Shown here one piece after another: positions 41,922 to 50,489 of a stretch of DNA of 64,000 bases. A program made the translations under genes and the position numbers. Origin of the DNA: Saprospiraceae bacterium. GTDB lineage: Bacteria > Bacteroidota > Bacteroidia > Chitinophagales > Saprospiraceae. Under the pieces are notes generated by a model. It was not told the origin of the DNA, searched no databases, and saw only the letters and a list, made by a program, of their open reading frames with translations. The stretch covers positions 38,906 through 102,905 of the forward strand of contig JADKBO010000025.1 in the NCBI GenBank assembly GCA_016715105.1, written 5' to 3'. Positions within the stretch are counted from its first letter, which is position 1, and each line of letters opens with the position of its first letter.

Positions 41922-42500
41922 TTTCAATGGGAGTTCAATGGGAGTTCAATGGGAATTCAATGGGAGTTCAATGGGATTTCAATGAGTTCAAGCTTGCGGC
42001 GCAATTCCCTTCGGGAGCAATGTCCTGCGGACGCAATGCCTTCGGCGCAATGGATTTCAATGGGATTTCAATGAGTTCAAGCTTGCGGCGCAATTCCCTT
42101 CGGGAGCAATGTCCTGCGGGAGCAATGTGCCTACACAGTGTAGGTACGCAATGCCTTCGGCGCAATGGATTTCAATGGGATTTCAATGAGTTCAAGCTTG
42201 CGGCGCAATTCCCTTCGGGAGCAATGTCCTGCGGACGCAATGCCTTCGGCGCAATGGATTTCAATGGGATTTCAATGAGTTCAAGCTTGCGGCGCAATTC
42301 CCTTCGGGAGCAATGTCCTGCGGACGCAATGCCTTCGGCGCAATGGATTTCAATGGGATTTCAATGAGTTCAAGCTTGCGGCGCAATTCCCCCTTCGGGA
42401 GCAATGCCTTCGGCGCAATTCCCTGCGGGAGCAATGTCCTTCGGACGCAATGTCTTGCGGACGCAATGCCTTCGGCGCAATGGATTTCATCAATGTGAGT
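41922..42500. repeat. Nested tandem repeat: 11-bp units, then 89-bp units made of mini-hairpins
   Basis: 41928-41985 is five 11-bp units (GGGAGTTCAAT and variants). From there an 89-bp unit repeats about five times (TGGATTTCAA marks unit starts at 42051, 42166, 42255, 42344). Each holds three perfect mini-hairpins with 3-base loops, TCCC-TTC-GGGA, TCC-TGC-GGA and GCC-TTC-GGC, each between GCAAT words. One unit carries an insert with a CCTACACAGTGTAGG palindrome (42130-42144). The long open frames here on both strands follow from the repeat and are not genes. Confidence 0.85.
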
Positions 42501-42560
42501 TCAATTACTTCAATGGAGTTTAATTTGATTTCAACTATAACTGAAAGCTGATTCATATAT

Positions 42561-42623
42561 AAAAGGGATTAGATCTAGTTTCAAGTAATGTGTGTGAATT
42601 AAAAACTAGATCTAATCCCTTTT
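42561..42623 (-). terminator. Long perfect hairpin downstream of the lipoprotein gene
   Basis: A 21-bp perfect stem (42561-42581 with 42603-42623; core GGGATTAGATCTAG) around a 21-base loop, beginning 6 bases after the lipoprotein stop. On the minus strand the stem ends CCCTTTTATATA, giving a short U-rich tail. Very likely the terminator, possibly working in both directions. Confidence 0.75.
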
Positions 42624-42628
42624 GCTCA

Positions 42629-43159
42629 TTACTTCACTTTTACCTGACCAATTTTAAGGTCTAGTAAACTAAAATCTTCAGCTACAAATTGAGAACAATC
42701 CCTTGGTGTTGCGTAAACGTAAGAAAATGAAATCTGATCTAATGGATCTTTTGACGAAGTTCCGTTGTCTACTACTGCGGTCATGGCATAAAATCCTGTC
42801 ACATCTAGATTATTAAATGTTCCTTTCGTAATAATACCGCCAATGACAGCTGAATTACCAATAATAGAAACACAGTCAATAGAAACGTGAATTCCTTTTG
42901 AATTGTCACTTTTGTAGCCATCGACCCATTGGCCACTGACGCTTCCATCTTCTTTGACAATCGCCGTCAATGAAAAACTTTTATCACATCCGGGCTTTGC
43001 TCCAAGTGTACTACATGCGTCGTTGCTACCAACACTTACATGATTGATCACACCCTGATTTGCAGAACGGTCTGTGAGTTCAGAATTGATGATTTCCTCT
43101 TTACTGCATGAAAACATAAGTAAAAAAGAAAAAAAGATTAAATAAGTTAATTTAGACAT
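42629..43159 (-). CDS. Hypothetical lipoprotein
   Basis: 176 residues with lipobox LMFSC (MSKLTYLIFFSFLLMFSCSKE), so anchored in a membrane. The mature part is beta-rich, with four further cysteines (DACSTL, PGCDKSF, SIDCVS, PRDCSQF) that may form two disulfides. It resembles small Bacteroidota lipoproteins with a beta-sandwich but no family is recognised. Monocistronic, closed by the hairpin next to it. Confidence 0.75.
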   Translation of the reverse strand: MSKLTYLIFFSFLLMFSCSKEEIINSELTDRSANQGVINHVSVGSNDACSTLGAKPGCDKSFSLTAIVKEDGSVSGQWVDGYKSDNSKGIHVSIDCVSIIGNSAVIGGIITKGTFNNLDVTGFYAMTAVVDNGTSSKDPLDQISFSYVYATPRDCSQFVAEDFSLLDLKIGQVKVK

Positions 43160-43444
43160 TGAATGAAAATTTAAAGGTTAATTAATGAAAACAACATAGT
43201 TAAAACAATTTTATTTGAATAATTGATTGATATTCAGAGTTTAATATATTTTTAATTGACTTTTTGTACTTAACTTGTTTCTTATTAATCTTAGTGATAC
43301 AACTCAAATTTATATAACCTCAGTTGATATAAAATAATTTAAAAGTCATATAAAGGGTCAAAGATTTAATTTTGTTTCAACAAAATACTGTTGTACTTAT
43401 ACTCTTCTTTTTTACCACATTCGCTCCTTTCAAATCGCTAATGA
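43160..43444. other. Divergent promoter region, no gene seen
   Basis: AT-rich spacer between the divergent lipoprotein and dehydratase genes. A small inverted repeat TTTTGTTTCAACAAAA lies at 43372-43387, about 60 bases before the dehydratase start. It is a possible regulator site, but only by its symmetry. Confidence 0.35.
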
Positions 43445-44767
43445 ATGAAAAACACATATGCTCGCAGGACATGGCTTCGTCAATTGACAGGCGGAATGGC
43501 TGGACTTTTATTTGCTGAAAATGCATTGGCTAAGTCTTCAACATCACCTTTCAACCTTCCATTTAAAGATTCAAGGGCGCTCCTATCTCCAACAGATCCA
43601 ATAAAGATTACAAAACTGGAAATTATTCCGGTGCATACGTTGCGTACCATATTTGTAAAAATGCATACAGATGTAGGCATCATTGGTTTGGGAGAGGGAA
43701 CTGTGGAAGGGCGAATAGCAACCACAACGGCAGCCATAAAAGAACTAGAAAAATATTTGATAGGCAAAGATCCGAGGAGAGTGGCCCATCATTGGCAAGC
43801 GATTTATAGACATGCTTTTTACCGGGGAGGAGTTGTTTTGACCAGTGCACTTTCTGCTGTGGATATTGCTATGTGGGACATCAAAGGAAAAGCTTTGGGA
43901 GTGCCTATTTATGAGTTGCTCGGTGGTCCAACCAGGGACAGAGTGCGGCTTTATGGACAAGCAGGTGATCCTGAAGGTGCAAAAAAGGTTGTTGCTGAAG
44001 GTTATCAGTCTATGAAAATCAGTGTTACTTACAGTAGGGGTAGACTGTCAAGAATGGTAGAAAATCCGGATTTCATACAAGGGGTTGTGGAAAATATTGC
44101 TGCTATTAGAGAGGCTATTGGGCCAAAAATTGACATGGGAATAGAATTACACGGGGACCATTCTCCCCAGACATCTATGATGATCGTTAAGGCTTTGGAA
44201 GAATTTTTACCATGGTTTTATGAAGAGCCTATTCAATTTCAAAACTTACCATTGATGGCGGAAATGGCAAAAAAGACACATATTCCATTTGCAACTGGAG
44301 AAAGGATGGTGACTAAGTGGCAATTTAGGGAACAGCTTAATCTTGGGGCAGCGTCTATACTACAGCCAGATGTGACGCATTGTGGTGGTATAACAGAATT
44401 GAAAGCCATATCATCCTTAGCGGAAGCTTATTATGCGGCCATGTTGCCTCATGCAAAAGAAGGTATCATAGGTGCGGTCGCATCCTTACACGTTGTCGCG
44501 AGTATACCGAATTTGATGGCTCACGAATGGCCAAGTTTGCAAGCAGCGCCAAAAGATGGTGTGGAGCGAAGTGCTTTTGGTAAAAGTTATATTAAAAAGC
44601 CTTTGGTTATGGGAAGTAATGGGCATATTGAAATAGTTGGCAATATTGATAAACCTGGATTGGGCGTCGAATTGGATGAAAACCTTATTGACAATGAACG
44701 TGGAGTAGAAGAGTGGGAATTTCCAGAAATGTGGGATAGTTTTGATGGATCAGTTTTGGATCATTGA
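43445..44767 (+). CDS. Enolase-superfamily sugar-acid dehydratase (galactonate dehydratase-like) with Tat signal
   Basis: 440 residues. The N terminus has a twin-arginine motif (RRTWLRQLTGG followed by a hydrophobic stretch and LAKS). N-terminal capping domain (TKLEIIPVHTLRTIFVKMHTD), then the mandelate-racemase barrel: KIS at the second-strand base site, metal ligands in GIELHGD, YEEP and GERM, QPDVTHCGGITE, and the catalytic MLPHAKEG histidine. The HGD/EEP/GER pattern fits the galactonate/mannonate dehydratase branch. Export is unusual for this family. It is not next to other sugar-acid genes, so the substrate is open. Confidence 0.88.
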   Translation: MKNTYARRTWLRQLTGGMAGLLFAENALAKSSTSPFNLPFKDSRALLSPTDPIKITKLEIIPVHTLRTIFVKMHTDVGIIGLGEGTVEGRIATTTAAIKELEKYLIGKDPRRVAHHWQAIYRHAFYRGGVVLTSALSAVDIAMWDIKGKALGVPIYELLGGPTRDRVRLYGQAGDPEGAKKVVAEGYQSMKISVTYSRGRLSRMVENPDFIQGVVENIAAIREAIGPKIDMGIELHGDHSPQTSMMIVKALEEFLPWFYEEPIQFQNLPLMAEMAKKTHIPFATGERMVTKWQFREQLNLGAASILQPDVTHCGGITELKAISSLAEAYYAAMLPHAKEGIIGAVASLHVVASIPNLMAHEWPSLQAAPKDGVERSAFGKSYIKKPLVMGSNGHIEIVGNIDKPGLGVELDENLIDNERGVEEWEFPEMWDSFDGSVLDH

Positions 44768-44899
44768 TTTAGTGAAAAGTGAAAAGTGAATTAATCTGGG
44801 CGAGCTCGCAACAACGTGGTATGTTTATGCGTTCAAGTTTTATCAAATCAGCAATTTGCAAATCAGTCGCAAATCAGCAATTTAGCATTTAGCAATCAG

Positions 44900-45409
44900 C
44901 TATCTTCCAAAATCATCTTGGACCCTTACAATATCATCTTCATCAGAAGGATGATTTTTGTCTTCGTGTTGCCAGATTTCAGCAATAACTCCAAACCCAT
45001 CAGTACCAACTAGTCTGTGGCGTTCTCCGCATTTAAGTGTGACAATATCTCCAATTTGAAGATGTCGAAGTGATGTTTCGTTGTCATCATCTGATATTAC
45101 TACACCTGCAACACCCATAATTAATTTCCAAATTTCTGATCTGCGATGATGATATTGCCAGGAAAGTCTTTTGTTTGGAGCTACGATGAGGATTTTTGGA
45201 CTTAATTTATCAAAACCGACGAAGTCAGCCATTGATAAGTGGGGGAAGAAAGTTTCTACAAAAAGTGGTGCTTGACTTTCATCCAAAACCAGAAAGCCTC
45301 CCCATGGCCTTTGGTGATCTTTTGCAGCAATGTTAAATCCTTTTTCTTCTATGAAGGATTCTATCTTTTGGAAAATGATGTTTTTATCGGTTATGTTACT
45401 TAGGTCCAT
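44900..45409 (-). CDS. Cupin protein, mannose-6-phosphate isomerase type II-like
   Basis: 169 residues. RPWGGFLVL and LSWQYHHRRSEIWKLIMG followed by LQIGDIVTLKCGERHRLVG match the cupin of type II phosphomannose isomerases (metal ligands the HH pair, E of SEIW and H of ERH). Stand-alone short versions of this kind are common in Bacteroidota. Probably a cytoplasmic sugar-phosphate isomerase or sugar-binding cupin. It converges with the dehydratase; the 130-base gap (44768-44899) holds AAATCAGCAATTT-type repeats only. Confidence 0.75.
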   Translation of the reverse strand: MDLSNITDKNIIFQKIESFIEEKGFNIAAKDHQRPWGGFLVLDESQAPLFVETFFPHLSMADFVGFDKLSPKILIVAPNKRLSWQYHHRRSEIWKLIMGVAGVVISDDDNETSLRHLQIGDIVTLKCGERHRLVGTDGFGVIAEIWQHEDKNHPSDEDDIVRVQDDFGR

Positions 45410-45424
45410 CTTTATTTTTCATTT

Positions 45425-45570
45425 GAAGGGCAAATGTAACAAAATATTGGAGCTATCGATAGGTAATGGTTAATGGTTAATGGTCAATGTTTAATGGTGA
45501 ATGGTTGTGATGGTTGATGCATGGCATGCCATCAATTGTAAAGACGCAAATTTTTGCGTCCCTACAATTG
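45425..45570. repeat. Heptamers, CATGGCATGCCATC palindrome and a 38-bp GACGCAAA palindrome
   Basis: TTAATGG/ATGGTGA heptamers lead to GATGCATGGCATGCCATC (45516-45533), which joins an inverted repeat at 45533-45570 with outer arms CAATTGTA/TACAATTG and inner arms GACGCAAA/TTTGCGTC. The inner palindrome resembles widespread short interspersed repeats of Bacteroidota. It overlaps the last codons of the following VOC gene and can serve as its terminator. Confidence 0.65.
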
Positions 45571-45984
45571 GTCCTGTGGTGGTTGTAAAATCAGCATCCA
45601 GCGATTTCCATATTTATCTGTCAATCCTCCGAGGGTTGCTCCCCAATAGGTAATTTCTAAGGCATGGTTGATTACTCCGCCTTCTGACAAATTGTAGAAG
45701 CACTCTTTGATTTGTGTTTCAGAATCACAATTTAGGATCAGAGAAATGTTGTTGCCTGTTGATTTGCCTTCTGAGGGAACCATGTCAGTGGCAGTCAAAG
45801 CAAATTCGTTGTTGGCCAGTGTGGCGTGTAAAATGCTTTCTTTCATTTTTGGAGGCATTTTTTCAGAAAGGGGAGATTCTCCAATAGTATTAAATTTTAA
45901 ATCGCCTCCGATACAATCTTGATAAAACAACATGGCCTCTCTGCAATTTCCATTAAAGGTCAGATAAGGTACAATTTTTTACAT
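45562..45984 (-). CDS. VOC-family (PhnB-like glyoxalase) protein, damaged start
   Basis: Conserved body PYLTFNGNCREAMLFYQDCIGG to YGNRWMLILQPP, about 140 residues. The likely start ATG (45982-45984) is followed directly by TAA before KIVPYL, so a base is wrong or missing at codon 2; the first intact internal ATG is at 45933. PhnB-like proteins are small dimeric glyoxalase-fold proteins of mostly unknown substrate. First of three VOC proteins in this 2-kb segment. Confidence 0.72.
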
Positions 45985-46020
45985 GCTCAACAATTTAGTA
46001 AATTTTGAATGTCAAACTTT

Positions 46021-46411
46021 TCATTTTAAAAATGCATTCATTACTGCTTCTCTTTTATCTGGATTTCCCATTAATTCGGCCAAGAATTGAAGGAACTATT
46101 TGCCAGGAAAGGCCATATTTGTCTTTACACCATCCGCAGTAACTTTCCTCACCTCCATCACTTATAAGTGCATTCCAATACTTGTTGATTTCTGCTTGAT
46201 CTTCGCATTCAACTACAAAAGAGACAGCTTCTGTAAATTTAAATTTTGGACCACCATTCAAGCCCATAAAAGTAATTCCATTCAATTCCCAACGACATAC
46301 CATGGGATTATCATCCGTGATTCTTGCATTTTCAAAAAGCTCGCAATAAAATTGAGCAGCTTCTTTCGCTTGGCCATCAAACCATAAACAAGGATAAATT
46401 TGTTTTTTCAT
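46021..46411 (-). CDS. VOC-family (PhnB-like, 3-demethylubiquinone methyltransferase-like fold) protein, C-terminal frameshift
   Basis: MKKQIYPCLWFDGQAKEAAQ ... SYCGWCKDKYGLSWQIVPS. As written the frame ends GRINGKSR at 46055; moved by one base it reads AELMGNPDKREAVMNAFLK and stops at 46021-46023, the normal family ending. About 130 residues. Three bases separate its ATG from the stop of the reductase gene, so the two are probably cotranscribed. Confidence 0.8.
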
Positions 46412-46414
46412 TTC

Positions 46415-46972
46415 TTACGATTTAATTTCATAACACAGTACCACAATTCCACATTCAAAGGCCAAACTGTGTTTCAATTGTAAATTGGTTTTATTAAGAA
46501 AAATTGGTAATCCAGCATCGATAGCAGTTGGGTTGACAAATAGATGTAATTCGTCAATTAAATTTTCCTGAATTAAATTCGAAACAAAATTGGCACCACC
46601 ATAGGCTATGATGTCTTTTCCATTTTCATTCTTCAACGATAGAATGTCATTGATTAAATCAGAAGCAACTGTTGTATTGTCCCAAATAGAAGTTTTTATG
46701 GTCTTGCTAAAAACAACTTTTTGTAAATCAGTGAATAATTTGCCTGATGATTGCTCAGGGTTTTCGTCATTTTGCGCAACATCTTTCCAATAGGGAATGA
46801 ATCCTTCAGCCAATTTTCTACCTAAAACAATGGTATCAACATCCTCTGTCAACGATTCGACATATTGTACAATATCCTCTCCCCAATTCCACGTAAACAT
46901 ATCCATTTCACCATTGGTACCTGCAATGAATCCATTGATGGTAATTTGAACTTGTAATTTTAATTTTCTCAT
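46415..46972 (-). CDS. Dihydrofolate-reductase-family protein (RibD C-terminal type)
   Basis: 185 residues, complete. MRKLKLQVQITINGFIAGTN and TIVLGRKLAEGFIPYW, then DIIAYGGANFVSNLIQENLI match the NADPH-binding RibD_C/DHFR-like family. Usually a stand-alone reductase of unknown substrate. It heads a minus-strand unit with the VOC gene. The 46973-47214 spacer holds an inverted repeat (GATTTTTGGCTTTTCTCC-like, 47068-47105) and a short coding remnant. Confidence 0.85.
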   Translation of the reverse strand: MRKLKLQVQITINGFIAGTNGEMDMFTWNWGEDIVQYVESLTEDVDTIVLGRKLAEGFIPYWKDVAQNDENPEQSSGKLFTDLQKVVFSKTIKTSIWDNTTVASDLINDILSLKNENGKDIIAYGGANFVSNLIQENLIDELHLFVNPTAIDAGLPIFLNKTNLQLKHSLAFECGIVVLCYEIKS

Positions 46973-47214
46973 TTTATTTGACTGAGTTAATTTGTGAAAT
47001 TTGTTTCGAACAGTATAATTGGATGCATTTCACGACTTCTTAAATTTGTCGTTGTGATTTTGTCATGATTTTTCGATTTTTGGAGAAAAGCCAAAAATCT
47101 CGCCAAAATCAAATGCTCGTTTAATTTCTAGCCATTGACTTCATCCATGGTTATTAATATTAAACCCTCTGGGGTATTTAAAACGAAGTTATGTAATGCA
47201 TCCGTGTATTTTGA

Positions 47215-47652
47215 TTATTGTGCGGTTGTATGATTGAACATCCATCTAATGCCATATTGATCCAGGCAGCAACCCCAATAAGCACCCCAAAACATGTCTT
47301 GCATTGGTGCAATATCAGTAGCATTTTGTGACAATAAAATGAAAAGTCTATCGGTTTCAGCTCTTGAATCAGGTTCTAAATTGATGGTTGTATTATTGCC
47401 AATTTGAACTTTATGGCCCATTGATTCCAACATATCAGTACCCATGATTCTAATTCCACCAAGAATAGGTAGACATACGTGCATGACACTATTTATTTCG
47501 TTCTCTGGAATACTTGGCATTCCTTCATGAGGAGGAATATCTCTATTGTACATGATTGATCCTTCAAATTCGGTTTGAAAAACTTCTTTGTAAAAGTTGA
47601 ATGCTTCCTCTGTTTTTCCTTGAAAATTGAGGTAAATAGAAACTTTGCTCAT
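47215..47652 (-). CDS. VOC-family (PhnB-like) protein
   Basis: 145 residues, MSKVSIYLNFQGKTEEAFNF ... MFWGAYWGCCLDQYGIRWMF, the typical PhnB pattern. Complete. In the same frame beyond its TAA, 28 further codons (YTDALHNFVLNTPEGLILIT...) are open to 47133. Divergent from the GlxA-type regulator gene, which may control it. Confidence 0.88.
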   Translation of the reverse strand: MSKVSIYLNFQGKTEEAFNFYKEVFQTEFEGSIMYNRDIPPHEGMPSIPENEINSVMHVCLPILGGIRIMGTDMLESMGHKVQIGNNTTINLEPDSRAETDRLFILLSQNATDIAPMQDMFWGAYWGCCLDQYGIRWMFNHTTAQ

Positions 47653-47761
47653 TTTAAATTATACTTTGATTCAATAATAAAACAAAGATGATGTTAAATA
47701 AATATATTCATATTGTGCAAAAACGACAACATGAGGGGTTGATTCCGTCAATATTTTGATT

Positions 47762-47769
47762 TACATTTG
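47762..47769 (+). promoter_or_regulatory. TAnnTTTG -7 box for the GlxA-type gene
   Basis: TACATTTG fits the Bacteroidota -7 consensus and lies only 4 bases before ATG 47774. If used, the transcript would be leaderless or nearly so. No strong -33 TTTG lies at the usual distance, so this is tentative. Confidence 0.3.
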
Positions 47770-47773
47770 CAAT

Positions 47774-48769
47774 ATGATACACATAAGCATATTAGTTCCA
47801 GAAACGGCTGTGATGGAGGCAATCGCAGATCCCAGGTATTTATTCACTTCAGCCAATGAATTTCTCAAATCGTTTGGAAAGGCTCCATTATTCGAGGTGG
47901 AATTAGTAGGTCATCGTCAAGAAATCCAATTGATGAATGGCTTGGCAACCATTCATCCCAATAAAACATTGGATGAAATAGATAAAACTGACTTGATATT
48001 TATACCTGCAATCAGTGGAAATTTAAGGGAAGCCATTGAGGTGAATCAAGTTTATTTACCATGGATAATAACGCAAAGGCAAAAAGGAGCAGAGGTTGCA
48101 TCACTTTGTTTGGGGGCATTTTTATTGGCATCGACGGGATTGTTGGATGGAAAGAAATGTTCGACTCACTGGTTATCTGCGAGTGAATTTAGAGAGATGT
48201 TTCCAAAGGTAGAATTGATAGATGGGAGTATTATTTCTGATGAAAAAGGCATTTATAGTAGTGGTGGAGCTAATTCTTATTGGTCATTGTTGTTGTATTT
48301 ATTAGAGAAATATACCAGCAGAGATATTGCCATATTAGCATCTAAGTTTTTTGCTGTGGATATTGACAGAGATAGCCAAAGTAAGTTTATGATGTTTAAA
48401 GGGCAGCGAAACCACAATGACGAAGCCATTCAAAAAGTCCAAGATTTCATTGAGGTAAATATTGAGGAAAAAATGACGGTCGATGAATTGGCAGAATTTG
48501 TATTACTTGGACGAAGAAGCTTTGAACGTAGATTTAAGGCAGCAACCAACAATTCTGTAATAGAGTACATTCAAAGAGTCAAAATAGAATCAGCAAAAAG
48601 ATCTTTGGAAACCAGTCGAAAAAATGTCACAGAGGTAATGTTTGATGTTGGATATACAGATACTAAAGCTTTTAGAGATTTATTCAAGAAGATAACCGGA
48701 CTTACGCCTATTGAGTACAGAAATAAATACAATAATATGTCTCTGGAAGTAAGAGATGAGTTGATATAA
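47774..48769 (+). CDS. GlxA-type transcriptional regulator (DJ-1/PfpI domain + AraC HTH)
   Basis: 331 residues from ATG 47774 (MIHISILVPETAVMEAIADP). Residues about 1-190 form a class I glutamine-amidotransferase-like domain with the nucleophile-elbow cysteine (VASLCLGAFLLASTG). Residues about 225-325 carry two AraC helix-turn-helix motifs (MTVDELAEFVLLGRRSFERR; VTEVMFDVGYTDTKAFRDLF). Probably regulates the nearby VOC/reductase genes in response to a reactive small molecule, but this is inferred from position only. Confidence 0.9.
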   Translation: MIHISILVPETAVMEAIADPRYLFTSANEFLKSFGKAPLFEVELVGHRQEIQLMNGLATIHPNKTLDEIDKTDLIFIPAISGNLREAIEVNQVYLPWIITQRQKGAEVASLCLGAFLLASTGLLDGKKCSTHWLSASEFREMFPKVELIDGSIISDEKGIYSSGGANSYWSLLLYLLEKYTSRDIAILASKFFAVDIDRDSQSKFMMFKGQRNHNDEAIQKVQDFIEVNIEEKMTVDELAEFVLLGRRSFERRFKAATNNSVIEYIQRVKIESAKRSLETSRKNVTEVMFDVGYTDTKAFRDLFKKITGLTPIEYRNKYNNMSLEVRDELI

Positions 48770-48956
48770 ATGGCATCTATAGACGAGAGACGAAAGATGA
48801 ATGATGAAAGACGAAAGATGAAGGATGAGAGACGAAAGGTTGATAAATAGCTTCCAACTATTTCTTAAAAACAAACGCTCATTTATTTTTTTCAATCTAG
48901 TGTTATGAAACGATTATCTATGAATTAATTATCTTGGCGAGCTTAAAGCGTCACAA

Positions 48957-50246
48957 ATGAAATTCAGACTCACACTCCTTGTAGTTTTTATAACTACATT
49001 TTTAAGGGCTCAAACGCCTTCATTACAATATTCACCTTTTTTAACTTATGCCCATCCCAGTAGTGTTGGTATGTCAACAGATCGATTGGATAGGATAGAT
49101 AATATGTTGTCAGACGCAGTAAAAAGGAATGAAATTCCTGGTGTAGTTGCAATGATCGTGCGAAATGGGAAAATTGTCTATCATAAGGCGTTTGGGAGTG
49201 CGGATGCAACTACGAATAGGCTTTTAAAAACGGACGATATATTTAGAATTGCTTCACAAACCAAAGGAATTACCTCTACAGCTGTCATGATGTTGTGGGA
49301 GGAGGGGAAATTTAGGCTGGATGACCCTATTTCAAAATTTATTCCAGAATTTGCAAAACCGCAAGTGCTCGACAGTCTTTTACCAGATGGTACTTACACA
49401 ACCAAACCAGCTAATAAAGAAATCACCATCAGACATTTGATTACGCACACCTCTGGCCTTGGTTATGGCATGATAGACGGCGATCCAAGGTTTAAGGCTA
49501 TCTATTCAAAAGCAGGAATTACAGATTTATTTACTACAGAAAATATCAGTATTGGTGAGAGTGTGAAAAAGTTGGCGAAACTTCCTTTGCACCATCATCC
49601 TGGTGAAAAATATACCTATAGTGAAGGTCTTGATGTATTAGGATATTTTATCGAAGTTGTTTCAGGAATGCCTTTGGATGAATTTTTTAAAACGCGAATT
49701 TTTGATCCTTTGCAGATGAATGACACTAGATTTTATCTTCCAGATGCAAAGAAAGATCGTATGGTAAGCGTTCAAACCAAAAAAGATAATAAATGGATTC
49801 CATATCCAGTAACCTTTTATGATCCTGATTATCCGATCAAAGGTGCGAAAAAGTTCTTTTCTGGGGGTGCAGGCTTATCAAGTACTGCTAAGGATTATGC
49901 CACATTTTTGCAAATGTATTTGAATGGAGGAGAGATAAATGGAATCAGATTGTTGAGCCGTACTACCATTAAAACTATGATGAGTAATCAAGTTGGTGAT
50001 TTGAGGGGTGTGAATTCTGGTTCGGATTATGGATTGGCATTTGGTTTAGTTGATGCCAATGGCCAAGCCCAAGGAGGGCGGGGTAGTGAAGGAACATTTG
50101 ATTGGGGCGGATATTTTAACACTCAGTATTTTGCAGATCCCAAAGAAGAAATAATAGGCATCATTATGAAGCAAACGCAAGCCCTTTTTGGAGATGAAAC
50201 GAGTTGGAAATTCAAACAAATGGTTTTTCAAGCGGTGGATGATTGA
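48957..50246 (+). CDS. Serine hydrolase, class C beta-lactamase family
   Basis: 429 residues with signal peptide (MKFRLTLLVVFITTFLRAQ). Catalytic SxxK is SQTK; the YxN-like motif is YSE (KYTYSEGLDVLG); family motifs HTSGLGYG and GGAGLSSTAKDY are present, and FDWGGYFNTQYF stands at the HxG/KTG position. Periplasmic esterase or peptidase of the EstB kind. The preceding 48770-48956 spacer has GACGAAA/GATGAAA heptamer-like repeats. Monocistronic. Confidence 0.9.
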   Translation: MKFRLTLLVVFITTFLRAQTPSLQYSPFLTYAHPSSVGMSTDRLDRIDNMLSDAVKRNEIPGVVAMIVRNGKIVYHKAFGSADATTNRLLKTDDIFRIASQTKGITSTAVMMLWEEGKFRLDDPISKFIPEFAKPQVLDSLLPDGTYTTKPANKEITIRHLITHTSGLGYGMIDGDPRFKAIYSKAGITDLFTTENISIGESVKKLAKLPLHHHPGEKYTYSEGLDVLGYFIEVVSGMPLDEFFKTRIFDPLQMNDTRFYLPDAKKDRMVSVQTKKDNKWIPYPVTFYDPDYPIKGAKKFFSGGAGLSSTAKDYATFLQMYLNGGEINGIRLLSRTTIKTMMSNQVGDLRGVNSGSDYGLAFGLVDANGQAQGGRGSEGTFDWGGYFNTQYFADPKEEIIGIIMKQTQALFGDETSWKFKQMVFQAVDD

Positions 50247-50489
50247 GTAAAAATCAAGCAGATTAAAAAATCAGAGACAGTAAATAAGAGAAGTTTCTTT
50301 CAACTTTTACTTGGAAACAATTATGGTTTCCAAAATAACATGAATAAAGAAATTGTATTGGTTTTGAATTTAATTACATGTAAATAAAATGTAGCAATAG
50401 AATTGGGCCTGTAGATAGTTTAGAAATTATGAATTCTATTGCTTTTATTTGTATGAATCTGATTATAAGGCACATTTGACTTGCGTAAA

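Noticed and set aside
41927..42556. Open frames of 61-146 codons on both strands in the nested repeat
   Set aside because: They arise from the 89-bp and 11-bp repeats; no start signals, and both strands translate to repetitive strings.
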